In this document: positions 35,155-44,054 of the stretch, piece by piece
Numbering within the stretch: the first letter of the stretch is position 1
Layout: each line of letters starts with the position of its first letter
Origin: Candidatus Melainabacteria bacterium
Lineage (GTDB): Bacteria; Cyanobacteriota; Vampirovibrionia; Obscuribacterales; Obscuribacteraceae
NCBI GenBank assembly: GCA_016716405.1
Contig: JADJWK010000003.1
Location: 744,001 to 808,000 of the forward strand
DNA length: 64,000 bases
Reading direction: 5' to 3'
Program-made: the position numbers and the translations under genes
The notes under the pieces: model-generated
What the model saw: the letters and a program-made list of their open reading frames with translations, nothing else
What the model was told of the DNA's origin: nothing
Database searches by the model: none

Positions 35155-35790
35155 TCACTTGCCTGCTGATATGAGTTTTGCAGTCTCGAAAAGAGAATTG
35201 CACTCTTTCTCGAGGATGCCGCCAAGGATGGTACAGTTGCCGTAATCGAAGATGGCGGCATCGACAATCTTCTGGGCGCGAATATTGATCTGGCCGAATC
35301 CGCAAATTTGCAAAAACGGAATAGAGCTACCGTAGACAACCATTGGCATTCTCGTCCAGACAATGGCTGCCTGGCACATGGGGCAGGACTCACCGGTGGT
35401 GTATAGACACATGTCCTGCCAGGGAAAGTCTTCACCCTCTGGACAGTTGAAGATGGCAGTCATCTCGCCGTGCCAGGTCGGATTTTTGTCTTTGCGGACC
35501 CGGCCCCGGGAGACGACTTCCTTTGTTCGGGAGTCTACTATGACCGCGCCGAAGGGACAGTCGGGTACTCGTTTCGCTTGCTCGATGGCGAGGCGCATAT
35601 AGCGCTGGTGATCGAGATCTTCGAATCGAGCAGGCAGCTGAACGGACTTACCGCTTGCGCCGGCATCGGGCAACGCCACGGCGGCAGCGAGACCGGCAGC
35701 GCCCGCCCTGAGCAGAAGAGATCTTCTCGTGAGCTTTTCGAGCTTCTTGGACTTCTTGGTCTTCTTGGTCTTCTTGAGCTTTTCGAGCAT
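35155..35790 (-). CDS. Tat-exported cytidine/guanine deaminase-like protein
   Basis: The 211-residue protein starts with a Lys/Thr-rich segment encoded by repeated 9-nt units (35742-35778), then TRRSLLLRAGAAGLAAAVAL, a twin-arginine signal. The mature domain has the zinc deaminase motifs: HGEM (usual H-A-E with Ala replaced by Gly) and ESCPMCQAA (usual P-C-x-x-C with Pro replaced by Ser). CPFGAVIVD is typical of guanine or tRNA-adenosine deaminases. Export of a folded, zinc-loaded deaminase through Tat is consistent but unusual; its substrate outside the cytoplasm is unknown. Confidence 0.75.
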   Translation of the reverse strand: MLEKLKKTKKTKKSKKLEKLTRRSLLLRAGAAGLAAAVALPDAGASGKSVQLPARFEDLDHQRYMRLAIEQAKRVPDCPFGAVIVDSRTKEVVSRGRVRKDKNPTWHGEMTAIFNCPEGEDFPWQDMCLYTTGESCPMCQAAIVWTRMPMVVYGSSIPFLQICGFGQINIRAQKIVDAAIFDYGNCTILGGILEKECNSLFETAKLISAGK

Positions 35791-36143
35791 CCAGTGATAT
35801 ACCTTGTTTTAGATTGACAGCCTTGCCTTAACCAGGGTTTAACCGTTGCCAAGAGAGAATCGAATCATATAGACGATGACTAACCATAAACTACTAAATC
35901 CAGACACAAAGAAGAACTGGGAAAACCGAATTGAAAGCAATAAAAACCTTCGATAGAAGCATGGCTTTGATTATAACCAGACCTCTGGCTTCAGGGAGAA
36001 AACAGCCGACAGTGGAGGTCCTCTGAGGCAACCGCGCACGCATTACCGGCCGAAAAAGAATTGAAATCAGCCAGCCAGGCGAGATTATCAAGGCGAGTTC
36101 AACTGAACGAAGATTCCAGAATCGCAGACGCAAGGGTCTGAGA
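35791..36143. other. 353-bp intergenic region
   Basis: The region between divergent genes is more AT-rich than its surroundings and has no convincing gene. A minus-strand frame at 35894-36169 would encode 91 residues that look like translated non-coding DNA (no ribosome site, odd composition). I see no hairpin with T-run and no repeat. It should contain the promoters of both flanking genes. Confidence 0.5.
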
Positions 36144-36917
36144 GTGCCCCTGGACTCGGACGCCAACATGTCCGGCGCCGGTCTCTGGATAGCCAGGCTC
36201 TTTATCCTGCCTCATGTGCTGGTCGCGATAGGGTTGATAGTCTACCCGGTCCTCCTGGGAGCCGCGGCGGTCTGCGGAGTTGAAACTCCGGCGGTCCTAC
36301 TGGAGAAGGATACAGGAAGAGATTCGGATGGAGACGAGTACCACCGGATCAAGATCGACTATACCTGGCAAAGCGAGCACTTTACCGAGACGATGCACGT
36401 GAGCAGGGTGAGATATGACCGGTTGGCTGCAGGCGAAAGGCTTTTCGTGCGCTTTCTGCCTGCTTTCAGGACCATCACCCAGGACATAAGAACACCGGGG
36501 GCGCCGTATGAGCCGCCGACTGTGGCGGCTGCTGTCGTCTACATCATCGGTACGGTTTTATGGATAGCAATCGTCGGCCTGTTCTTTCTTGCACTGTATA
36601 TAGTGCCCTTCCTGAACTGGTGGGTGCTCCGGTACGGCAGAGCCTGCACAGGCGAGATCAAGCAGCTCAGCGTGGAGACGAGAAAGGAGGATGGCGACAT
36701 CTATCGAGTCGATTTCGTCTACACTCCCGGCAAGAGAAAGTCCACACTCTCGAGCAGGCTGGTGGAAGAGAGCTACCAGCCACGCGACTCCAGGCACTCG
36801 ATTCGAAGCTCGGTGGCGGTGTCGAAAAAGACTTTCCTGGAACTTGCAGAGGGTGACAGGCTTAGCCTGCTCTATCTTCCTCTCTGGCCGAAAGTCAATG
36901 TTCCGCTGAGAAGCTGA
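36144..36917 (+). CDS. DUF3592-like membrane protein
   Basis: A 257-residue protein with GTG start, AAGGG 9 nt upstream; an ATG at 36168 is possible. Helices at about residues 15-45 and 128-160 separate two related soluble units. Each has the pattern of DUF3592 domains: a polar beta-rich segment such as YHRIKIDYTWQSEHFTETM, later RVDFVYTPGKRKST, followed by a small 'GDRLSLLYLP' type end. The gene at 38475 encodes a single-unit version. Function unknown. Confidence 0.6.
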   Translation: MPLDSDANMSGAGLWIARLFILPHVLVAIGLIVYPVLLGAAAVCGVETPAVLLEKDTGRDSDGDEYHRIKIDYTWQSEHFTETMHVSRVRYDRLAAGERLFVRFLPAFRTITQDIRTPGAPYEPPTVAAAVVYIIGTVLWIAIVGLFFLALYIVPFLNWWVLRYGRACTGEIKQLSVETRKEDGDIYRVDFVYTPGKRKSTLSSRLVEESYQPRDSRHSIRSSVAVSKKTFLELAEGDRLSLLYLPLWPKVNVPLRS

Positions 36918-37030
36918 ACAATAGTTCTACTGACATCGACCCGATCCCGATTCAGGTCGCAAGCACGCAAAGTGCTCGCCGCCAGGAGTCTGGAGCGACT
37001 ATAATAAATTATCCCGAGTGATTGGAAAAT

Positions 37031-38026
37031 ATGACCATGCGAGTTCTCATACCGGTCGATGAATTGCCCTACGCCTACGCGGCCCTCTGCTCCGCCATCA
37101 GGAGAAAGTGGCCGTCGGGAACGGTCTTTACTCTGGCACGGGTGCTCGAGAGGCGCTATGAGCACGCTGACCCGCGCGACATGGAAGATATCAGACACAT
37201 AGAGACCCTCAAGGCGGAAGCCGAGAGCCTCAAGCAGAAGTCTCAGGAGTGGGTGGAAAAACTGGCCGGCGCTCTCGATGTCGAGCATTGTGAAATCAAC
37301 TCCGTGGTGCTCGAAGGCGAAATCGACGAGCAGCTTGCTGCGCTGGCCAATCAGCTGGACATAGACTATATGCTGATAGGCTCGCACCGGCGACCGGCTA
37401 CCGAGCGAGCCTGGCTCGGCAGCGTCGCATCGAGCGTCACCGATTCTGTCAATTGCTCTGTGGAAATCGTGCGCCCGCCACTACTTCACAACATGCTTCA
37501 GGACGAGCGCTTTGCCACCGAGCAGATCGATGGCATCGAATTTCAGCCTCACAAGATCGTTATCGCCACGGACTTTTCGGAAAACTCTATTGCCGCGATA
37601 AAGTGGCTGAAAAAGATCGAGTTTACGGTAGAGCCCGAGATCTCGGTGATCACTGTGCTGCCACCGGTGGCCCGCAAGAAGTCGTCGCTGCCACTGGGTC
37701 AGGGCGCCGGCGGGGGAAGGCCGCCGACTCTGGAGAGGGACCGCCTGGTGACTGCCCTGACGGACATGGCGCAGATCCTGACCGAATCGATAGGCGCCAC
37801 CATTACCGGTACCGAAATCCACATGGGTGATGATCCGTCTTCCGGGATTTTGACCTATGCCACCAGGCGCAATGCCGATCTGATCGTGCTTGGCGCCCAC
37901 GGAGAAGCGCGGGTCCCGAACCAGCCGATCGGATCGAGCACCCGATCGGTGATCGACGGGGCATCTTGCTCGGTTATAGCCATAAACGCCCGGAAGTCCG
38001 GGGTGGTGTCATTCGGTTGGCGATAG
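37031..38026 (+). CDS. Tandem universal stress protein (UspA x2)
   Basis: The 331-residue protein has two UspA domains. The first starts MRVLIPVDELPYAYAAL and ends in LIGSHRRPATERAWLGS, with the G-x2-G-x9-G-S/T nucleotide-binding pattern slightly altered. The second starts KIVIATDFSENSIAAIKWL and has LGAHGEA and PIGSSTRSVIDGA. The two are joined by about 20 residues. ATG 37031 is preferred; ATG 37037 would remove two residues, and a TTG at 37022 is less likely. Usp proteins bind ATP or AMP and help survival under stress. It stands alone. Confidence 0.85.
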   Translation: MTMRVLIPVDELPYAYAALCSAIRRKWPSGTVFTLARVLERRYEHADPRDMEDIRHIETLKAEAESLKQKSQEWVEKLAGALDVEHCEINSVVLEGEIDEQLAALANQLDIDYMLIGSHRRPATERAWLGSVASSVTDSVNCSVEIVRPPLLHNMLQDERFATEQIDGIEFQPHKIVIATDFSENSIAAIKWLKKIEFTVEPEISVITVLPPVARKKSSLPLGQGAGGGRPPTLERDRLVTALTDMAQILTESIGATITGTEIHMGDDPSSGILTYATRRNADLIVLGAHGEARVPNQPIGSSTRSVIDGASCSVIAINARKSGVVSFGWR

Positions 38027-38121
38027 GGGATTGCTGTTCCGTTCAGAGACAGCCCGCAGGGGGCATGTCTTAATAGAACGGTCTAGCTCCGATGTCCGAC
38101 CAGGCACCACAAGGAGGCTGA

Positions 38122-38367
38122 AACGCCGGACAGGCGCGAATCCCCAGGATTCCGCAGGACCGTTACGCGCTCATGGGTCTGCTGGGCTCCGGCGGCATGG
38201 GCACGGTCCTGAAAGCCCGCCATGTCAAGCTCAACAAGCTGGTGGCCATCAAGGTCCTCAACCTGGAGCTCTTGGGCAACCAGAGCAGCCTCTCCCGTCT
38301 CGAGACCGAGGCGAGAGCCGGCGCCTCGATGAGATTGCCAGTGTCGGCTCCCGGTCCGCAGGTCTAA
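38122..38367 (+). pseudogene. Remnant of a Ser/Thr kinase N-lobe
   Basis: The plus-strand frame reads IPQDRYALMGLLGSGGMGTV, then VAIKVLNLELL: the first 45-50 residues of a Hanks-type kinase with glycine loop and ATP lysine. The frame stops at 38367, with no catalytic loop or activation segment anywhere downstream. An AAGGAGG sequence at 38110 points to the former ribosome site, but a start codon in frame with it is missing. The rest of the 38027-38474 gap holds nothing recognisable. This is a decayed or truncated kinase gene. Confidence 0.8.
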
Positions 38368-38474
38368 ATGCAGAGGGATGCGGAAGCCGAGAAAGTCGAC
38401 AAACGGATGCAGGCGATCATGAGGGGCTGGATTGAGAGCTCTTGCCCGTAAGCAACTCTGTTGCCATAACTGTT

Positions 38475-38927
38475 TCAATTCTCCCGGGCCCAGAGTACCA
38501 GAAAGATCCCAACCATAAACAGAGCTATGGAGATGGCGGCATAGACGACCATAAAAGGACCGGCTTGCGAATCGGCGAAAGAGCTGGTTACCGGATGGCC
38601 CGGATCGTAAGTGATCGAAAGCGAGCTGCCGGGCTCGAACTCGCGCTCGAGGACATCTTGCTCGACTACACAGGCGTATTTCTCATTGTTCACCACATAC
38701 TCGTACTTTAGTTTGAGGCGCTCGCAGTTGTTGAGCTTCTCGTAATCCGCGCTCACAACAGTCGCTTCGGTCCGGCTCCACTGAAGACTCTCATATTGCA
38801 ACCATGCCTGGTGCGCACATATGAGGGAAACGCCGAATGAGATCGCAGCGACCAGGAGAATGCCTCCAATTCGATCAATTCGTAAGCCACGGGTAGACGA
38901 GGTCATAATCTCTAAAGGTTCTGCCAT
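38475..38927 (-). CDS. DUF3592 family protein
   Basis: The 150-residue protein has two membrane helices (about residues 20-42 and 123-145) flanking a soluble beta-rich domain with LKYEYVVNNEKYACVVEQD and PGSSLSITYDPGHP, the standard DUF3592 layout. ATG 38927 or ATG 38906 could be the start; neither has a strong ribosome site. Related to the two-unit protein at 36144. Confidence 0.7.
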   Translation of the reverse strand: MAEPLEIMTSSTRGLRIDRIGGILLVAAISFGVSLICAHQAWLQYESLQWSRTEATVVSADYEKLNNCERLKLKYEYVVNNEKYACVVEQDVLEREFEPGSSLSITYDPGHPVTSSFADSQAGPFMVVYAAISIALFMVGIFLVLWAREN

Positions 38928-39031
38928 ATGGAAGGATCTGCCAGATCAATTGTATCGGCCCGGGCGATATGCCCGTCCGGAAAATGCAATTCGATTGCCC
39001 GCGGGGCTTGACTTCCACCACCAAAACTCAG

Positions 39032-39057
39032 TGGAACTCTCAATGGAACTCTCAGTG
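39032..39057. repeat. Short direct repeat
   Basis: The unit TGGAACTCTCARTGG occurs twice, overlapping slightly. It lies between the DUF3592 gene and the regulated promoter at 39146. No function evident. Confidence 0.6.
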
Positions 39058-39145
39058 GTGATTCGCTGGCTTCAGCGGCACCCAGAAACAGGGACTCAGG
39101 GGCGGCATTCCTGCCAGAGCCGGCGAATCCGGAGATATCCGAACC

Positions 39146-39178
39146 GGTAATAACTCGGTAAGATCCGGCACTTACTAT
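39146..39178 (+). promoter_or_regulatory. GGTAA-box promoter A
   Basis: GGTAA-TAACTC-GGTAA (39146-39161), then 11 bases, then TACTAT (39173-39178) as -10. The two GGTAA copies are 11 bp apart, one helical turn, as in OmpR/PhoB-class sites. It lies 41 bp before the start of the 114-residue gene. Three other copies with the same spacing are listed below. Confidence 0.85.
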
Positions 39179-39219
39179 GCAAGCAATCGCCCACGTTACT
39201 TTCCGCAAGGAGCTTTACC

Positions 39220-39564
39220 ATGTACGAACTTACCAGCAATCGCCTCGAAGATACCCTGGAAAGAGCGCAATCTCGAAAACCCGCCCTCGGCGGTCTTGCC
39301 GAGTTCTCCCTGGCAGATATGAGCAGACTGAACAGGCTGGACAGAGCCAAATCCGCCAGCTCCCTTCCTCAACTCGAGCTTAGCGTCGCCCCCCTGGACG
39401 GCAAGCCGCCTCTCAAACCGGCCCCCAGCGACCAGCACCCGACTCGCGATTCCAGGCTGGACGAGCAAAGAGAGTTCGAGACCGCCGGCAAAACCAGACG
39501 GCGTCTCGGGAATGGCTCCACCACCGACGAGCGCGACGCGATCCTCGAGCGTCGCTGGAGCTGA
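39220..39564 (+). CDS. Small basic leaderless protein under GGTAA box
   Basis: A 114-residue protein with ATG 8 nt after CAAGGAG. It is highly polar and rich in Arg, Leu, Ser and Asp, probably disordered, with no signal peptide, helix or known domain. It is controlled by promoter A and sits next to the response regulator gene, which reads towards it from the other strand. It may be a secreted or regulatory small protein; nothing decides this. Confidence 0.65.
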   Translation: MYELTSNRLEDTLERAQSRKPALGGLAEFSLADMSRLNRLDRAKSASSLPQLELSVAPLDGKPPLKPAPSDQHPTRDSRLDEQREFETAGKTRRRLGNGSTTDERDAILERRWS

Positions 39565-39591
39565 CCGCCAGACTGCGAAAAAAACCGGATA

Positions 39592-40269
39592 TCAGTCGTC
39601 GTTTATTTGATAGCCGACCCGGTGGACGGTCCTGATGAAAGAGGGCTCTCCCCTGGTATCCAGCTTGTTTCGCATCCTCGTGATGCAGACCCGGACAGTA
39701 TCGGGAGACGCGTCAACCTCGGATGGCCAGGCTCGCTGCAAGAGCGTATCGACGCTGAACACATCCTTTCTGTGCCGCAGAAGAAACTCGAGAAGAGCAA
39801 ACTCCTGCGGCTGCAGCTTGATCTCGGTACCAGCGCGAAAAACTCTGTGAGCCTCGGTGTCGAGCTCGATATCTCGCACTCTCAGCACCGTATCATAGCT
39901 CGAGCTCTTCCTCCGCACCAGAGCCGTAACCCGGGCCGCCACTTCCCTCAGATCGAAAGGCTTGGTCAGGTAATCGTCGGCACCGCCGATCAAGCCCTGC
40001 TCGATGTCTGCGATAGTGTCTCTGCCAGTGAGCATGAGCACCGGTGTTTTGCCACCGCTATCGCGATAGCGCCGCAAGATCTCGATTCCTTCCATCTCAG
40101 GCAGCGACCAGTCCAGGATCACCAGGTCGAAAGCGTAAAACTGCAGACGCTCCAGGGCATCGGCTCCGCGCTCGCTCACTTCGACGTTATGATGATGATT
40201 GAGCTCGAGCCACTCCTTGACCTGCCGGCTCAACTCCTTGTCATCTTCCACCAGAAGTATCTTGGCCAT
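39592..40269 (-). CDS. OmpR/PhoB-family response regulator
   Basis: The 225-residue protein has a receiver domain with acidic pocket EDD (residues 8-10), phospho-acceptor Asp53 in LVILDW, Thr in MLTGRD and Lys in YLTKPFD. A winged-helix DNA-binding domain follows (LQPQEFALLEFLLRH, DTVRVCITRMRNKL, VHRVGYQI). It is divergent from the two histidine kinases with 94 bp between, and within 6 kb of four promoters carrying an 11-bp-spaced direct repeat. Proteins of this class bind such repeats, so it is the prime candidate regulator. Confidence 0.93.
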   Translation of the reverse strand: MAKILLVEDDKELSRQVKEWLELNHHHNVEVSERGADALERLQFYAFDLVILDWSLPEMEGIEILRRYRDSGGKTPVLMLTGRDTIADIEQGLIGGADDYLTKPFDLREVAARVTALVRRKSSSYDTVLRVRDIELDTEAHRVFRAGTEIKLQPQEFALLEFLLRHRKDVFSVDTLLQRAWPSEVDASPDTVRVCITRMRNKLDTRGEPSFIRTVHRVGYQINDD

Positions 40270-40363
40270 TCGACGCTCTTGTTCGCAGAGGGGACTCTAG
40301 TTTTATCATTTTCCCGGGCAAATATTCGAACCACCGGCGGGATTTGGCTATACTCGAGGCGAT

Positions 40364-42175
40364 ATGAACAGCTTGAGCCTGAGACAGATGGGCATGCTGC
40401 TGGTTTTGACCCCGGCGCTCTTCTCCATTGTCTTCCTGGTTGCGCTTTCCGGACTGATTTCCAGTGCCCAGAACGACTTTACCGCTCAACAAGAGTCCAA
40501 GGAGATCCTGGGCAGGCTCTACGGATTCGAAGACACAATTGCCCGGAGCCTTTTCAGAATAATTCGCGGCTTCGAGCAGGACACGCCGAACTACGCCGAA
40601 GATCTCAATCGCCTCAGAGAACGAGTGCGCTCTTCGAAAGAAAGCCTCAAACTCCTGGTCCGGCAGCGACCCGGAGAAAAGGAGCTCGCTGCCTCCACCG
40701 AGTCCCTCTGCGATCGAAGCCTTGTTTTGATCGATCGTCTCGAGAAGATCCATGCCGACCCGGATATCAAGCCGAAGGACCGGCCCAAACTGATCAGATC
40801 GGACTTCTACACGCTGGTCATGGAGTTGCGACCGGCTCTGGACGACCTGCACCGCCGGGAGCAGCAGCTCCGGCTCCGATCGGCGGCTTCGCGCGGGGAC
40901 ACCGGAATCTGGATACTGCTCCTTTGCGGTCTGGCGCTCAATGCCTCGCTCACCATTTTTCTGGCAAATCTTTTCAGCCGGCATCTTCTCTCCAGATTGA
41001 AAGCGATCTCGGCAAACGCCAACTGTCTCGCCATCGGAAAGCCGCTTGCCTCCTCAGTCCCGGGCAGCGATGAGCTGGCCCTGCTCGACATGGCGCTTCA
41101 TCAGGCCTCGGATAAGCTTGCCGAGACTCGCAGGAGGGAGCTGGCTTTTCTCAGCCATGCCCGGGAGGTCCTCTGCTCTCTGGACAGCTCCACATCCAGG
41201 CGAATAGCGACTGTCGGCGAGGCTGCCAGAAAGCTCTGGGGCTACGAGCCCGATGAGCTTCTGGGTGCGCACGCGAGCTCTCTGATAGTGCATGAGGATG
41301 CTCGGGTATTCTCGGCTTCTCTGGAATCGTTGAGCGACGAGCGCGGCAATGTCACTTTCGAGGCAGCAGTCAAAAGGAAGGACCGGAGCCGCATGCCCAC
41401 CCTCTGGACCGCCGCCGCCGAGTCGGGAGGAGAGAGAATCTTTCTGGTGGCCAGGGACATAACCGAGCAGAAAGAGCTGGAGCAGGCCAAGCAACGTTTT
41501 CTTTCCATGGTCAGTCACGATCTCAGAGCGCCGCTTGCTTCCATCGATAATACTCTTTGCCTTTTACTGGAAGGGAACAAAGGCGAATTGCCCGAGCGCG
41601 CCGGCAAAATTCTCGGCCGCAACCGGGGCAATGTCGGACGCCTCCTGGCTCTGGTCAACGAGCTGCTCGATATCGAGAGGTTGGAGACAGGGAAGCTCAA
41701 GATGGAGACTGGATTCGTCAGCGGCTACGACGTGATCATGGCAGCAGTGGACTCGGTGGAGGCCTTCGCCAGCGCGCGGTCGATAAAAGTCGAGCACGCC
41801 GCCACCGATGTTGCCATCAGGGGCGATGACCGACGCCTGGTCCAGGTGCTGGTCAATTTCCTCTCCAACGCGATCAAATTTTCCCCAAAAGAGAGCACAG
41901 TCACCATCGAGCTCGAGATCAAGGACGGGCTTGGCGAGTTTGCTGTCTGCGATCGGGGGCCGGGCATAGATCCAGCTTACCTGGCGAACATCTTCGACCG
42001 ATTTTCCGGTGCCCGAACCAGCTCTGACAGCGGCGTCAAGAGCAGCGGACTGGGCCTTTCGATCTCGAAGGCGATCATTGAAGCCCAAGGCGGCGAGGTG
42101 GGGGTCTCGAGCCGTCCCGGCGAAGGAAGCCGTTTCTGGTTTCGGATGCCCCTCTTTACCGACGAGTCCGAATAA
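40364..42175 (+). CDS. Sensor histidine kinase (first of a tandem pair)
   Basis: A 603-residue protein. Helix 1 (about residues 10-33), an extracytoplasmic helical sensor of about 140 residues, helix 2 (about 178-203), a HAMP-like linker, a PAS domain (about 262-370), then HisKA with MVSHDLRAPLAS (His385) and a HATPase with NFLSNAIKFSP, DRGPGIDP and GLGLSI. This is an intact kinase. TAATG overlap with the second kinase means co-translation. A TATACT -10 element lies just upstream at 40351-40356. Confidence 0.92.
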   Translation: MNSLSLRQMGMLLVLTPALFSIVFLVALSGLISSAQNDFTAQQESKEILGRLYGFEDTIARSLFRIIRGFEQDTPNYAEDLNRLRERVRSSKESLKLLVRQRPGEKELAASTESLCDRSLVLIDRLEKIHADPDIKPKDRPKLIRSDFYTLVMELRPALDDLHRREQQLRLRSAASRGDTGIWILLLCGLALNASLTIFLANLFSRHLLSRLKAISANANCLAIGKPLASSVPGSDELALLDMALHQASDKLAETRRRELAFLSHAREVLCSLDSSTSRRIATVGEAARKLWGYEPDELLGAHASSLIVHEDARVFSASLESLSDERGNVTFEAAVKRKDRSRMPTLWTAAAESGGERIFLVARDITEQKELEQAKQRFLSMVSHDLRAPLASIDNTLCLLLEGNKGELPERAGKILGRNRGNVGRLLALVNELLDIERLETGKLKMETGFVSGYDVIMAAVDSVEAFASARSIKVEHAATDVAIRGDDRRLVQVLVNFLSNAIKFSPKESTVTIELEIKDGLGEFAVCDRGPGIDPAYLANIFDRFSGARTSSDSGVKSSGLGLSISKAIIEAQGGEVGVSSRPGEGSRFWFRMPLFTDESE

Positions 42176-43986
42176 TGCTCTCTTCCCTGTCTCTCAAACA
42201 GAAAGGCTTTGCCCTCATCGCCATACCGCTGGTGGTGCAGACATTATTTGTTTCCATCCTTGCCTGGTGCCTGACAAGAGAAGCTCAGGCAGCAAGAAGC
42301 GAGATGTGCTCCAGAGACGCTATTCTATCTGCCCAGGTCATATCGAAGTCCGTCACCGAGATGCTCACCGACGCCGTCACATACCAGACCAGTAACGGTC
42401 TTGTCGGAGAGCCTGTTCAGAGAGAAAGGTTCGAGAATCTTCACGCCGAGCTGCGCAGGCTGGAGACGCTTATTGCCGGGAAGAGGGAGCAGACCGAATC
42501 GATAAAGCAGATGAGAGTCTTACTCGGAAAGCTGGAGCCGGTGATTCGCAAACCCGTCGACGCCAGTGGCAAGCCGCTGTTCAAGACGACTCTGACCGAC
42601 GAGCGCCTTCCGAGCAACCTCGAGGCATTCTTCCGGAATGTGGACTCGCTAGTAAAAGTCGAGGAGCGTCTCAACAAGAATGCCCCACTGGAAAGGGCGC
42701 ACTTGAAGGACCTTGTATTCACCACGCTCGCCATCGCCCTTCTGGTCAACGGTGCCCTTGTAATGACCCTTCCGTCCATCTTCTCCAGAAGCATCACAGG
42801 CAGGCTTGCCGCCATCGCCGCGAAGACGGACCGCCTGGCGGAAAGGAAGCCTCTGGGAGAGCGCCTCACCGGCAGGGACGAAATCTCTGCATTGGATGAT
42901 TTTCTGCATCGCGCCGACAGGGAAATAGAGAAAGCCCTGAATAACGAGAAATCCACCATCGAGCACGCAGCCGATGGCATTTTCATCACCGACAGCCAGG
43001 GAACGGTGACCGGGGCAAACGCTGCCGCATCCAGGCTCGCCGGGCGATCCGGGGAGCATCTTATCGGATCCGACATCGTCGGTCTCGTGGAGGAGGAGTC
43101 CACCGAGATCGTGGACACGAAATTGAGAGAGGCGTTGGCAGGTCAGGCACCACAGCCCTTCGAGGCTTGCCTGGCTGGCGCCGCCACAATAGAGGCGCTC
43201 TGGTCGGTCTACTGGAGCGAGCTCGACAGCGCCCTCTTTATTGTGGTGCATGACCTCTCCGAGGTAAAAAAGGTAGAGCGGATGAAACAGGAGTTTGTTG
43301 CCACCATCAGTCACGACCTCCGGACGCCTCTGACCGCTATCGAGAACGCACTGTCGATGGTGGAGATGGGGGTGACCGGTCCGGTAGGGCAGGAAGCCCT
43401 GGCCGAGCTGCAGGGCGCCCGGCGAAACGCTCACCGCCTGATCAAGCTGGTCAACGATCTGCTCGACGTCGAGAAGCTCAGAGCCGGCCGCCTGGGGCTG
43501 CATTGCGAGCCGGTGGTGCTCTCGAGCATCGTCGAGGAGACCATCGAGATGGTCTCAGGCGGCGCCGCAGAGCAGAGAGTCTCGGTGACTCAGGAACAAA
43601 CCGAATATACGGTCATGGTCGATAGAGACAGGATTGCTCAGGTGCTTGCCAATCTCCTCTCTAACGCTATCAAGTTCTCTCCCCCCGGCGAGGTGGTGCG
43701 GGTCACCGCCAGACCCATCGATCGTTATCTGCAGGTGCTGGTCAGCGACCGGGGTCCCGGAATACCGGACGAGCTCACCGAGAAGATCTTCTCGGTATAC
43801 GAGCAGGTCGATACGAATCGTGAGACCGAGAAGAAAGGCACCGGTCTGGGGCTGGCTATATGTGCCGGAATCGTCGCGGAGCACGGAGGCGACATCGGTG
43901 TGCTCAGTCAGGTCGGTTTCGGCAGCGCTTTCTGGTTTACCGTGCCTCTGCACTCGCAAGAAACCCGAGATTCATATGAGACTTGA
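42175..43986 (+). CDS. Sensor histidine kinase (second of a tandem pair)
   Basis: Also 603 residues and built on the same plan: helix 1 (about 10-33), helical sensor, helix 2 (about 184-205), HAMP-like segment, PAS (about 262-360), HisKA with TISHDLRTPLTA (His380), HATPase with NLLSNAIKFSPPG, DRGPGIPD and GTGLGLAI. The N-termini of the two kinases are clearly alike (SLRQMGMLL and SLKQKGFAL), so the pair arose by tandem duplication. The sensor parts have diverged, suggesting different inputs to one regulator. ATG overlaps the previous stop by 1 bp. Confidence 0.92.
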   Translation: MLSSLSLKQKGFALIAIPLVVQTLFVSILAWCLTREAQAARSEMCSRDAILSAQVISKSVTEMLTDAVTYQTSNGLVGEPVQRERFENLHAELRRLETLIAGKREQTESIKQMRVLLGKLEPVIRKPVDASGKPLFKTTLTDERLPSNLEAFFRNVDSLVKVEERLNKNAPLERAHLKDLVFTTLAIALLVNGALVMTLPSIFSRSITGRLAAIAAKTDRLAERKPLGERLTGRDEISALDDFLHRADREIEKALNNEKSTIEHAADGIFITDSQGTVTGANAAASRLAGRSGEHLIGSDIVGLVEEESTEIVDTKLREALAGQAPQPFEACLAGAATIEALWSVYWSELDSALFIVVHDLSEVKKVERMKQEFVATISHDLRTPLTAIENALSMVEMGVTGPVGQEALAELQGARRNAHRLIKLVNDLLDVEKLRAGRLGLHCEPVVLSSIVEETIEMVSGGAAEQRVSVTQEQTEYTVMVDRDRIAQVLANLLSNAIKFSPPGEVVRVTARPIDRYLQVLVSDRGPGIPDELTEKIFSVYEQVDTNRETEKKGTGLGLAICAGIVAEHGGDIGVLSQVGFGSAFWFTVPLHSQETRDSYET

Positions 43987-43995
43987 CAGAAAGAA

Positions 43996-44028
43996 GATAC
44001 CGGAAGCACTGGTATTGCTTCCGGTATC
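43996..44028 (-). terminator. Hairpin terminator after the acidic protein gene
   Basis: A perfect 13-bp stem (GATACCGGAAGCA and its complement) with a 7-base loop. On the minus strand it is followed by TTCTTTCT, fitting a terminator for the gene at 44055-44534; as the stem is symmetrical it may also stop transcripts of the kinases from the other side. Confidence 0.75.
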
Positions 44029-44054
44029 GTCCAAGTACCCACTGTCCTGGGAAA

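Noticed and set aside
35894..36169. Minus-strand 91-codon frame
   Set aside because: Overlaps the start of the DUF3592-like gene and has no ribosome site or family pattern.
38912..39208. Minus-strand 98-codon frame
   Set aside because: TTG start without ribosome site, repeat-derived sequence, and it covers promoter A (39146-39178), which drives the plus-strand gene.
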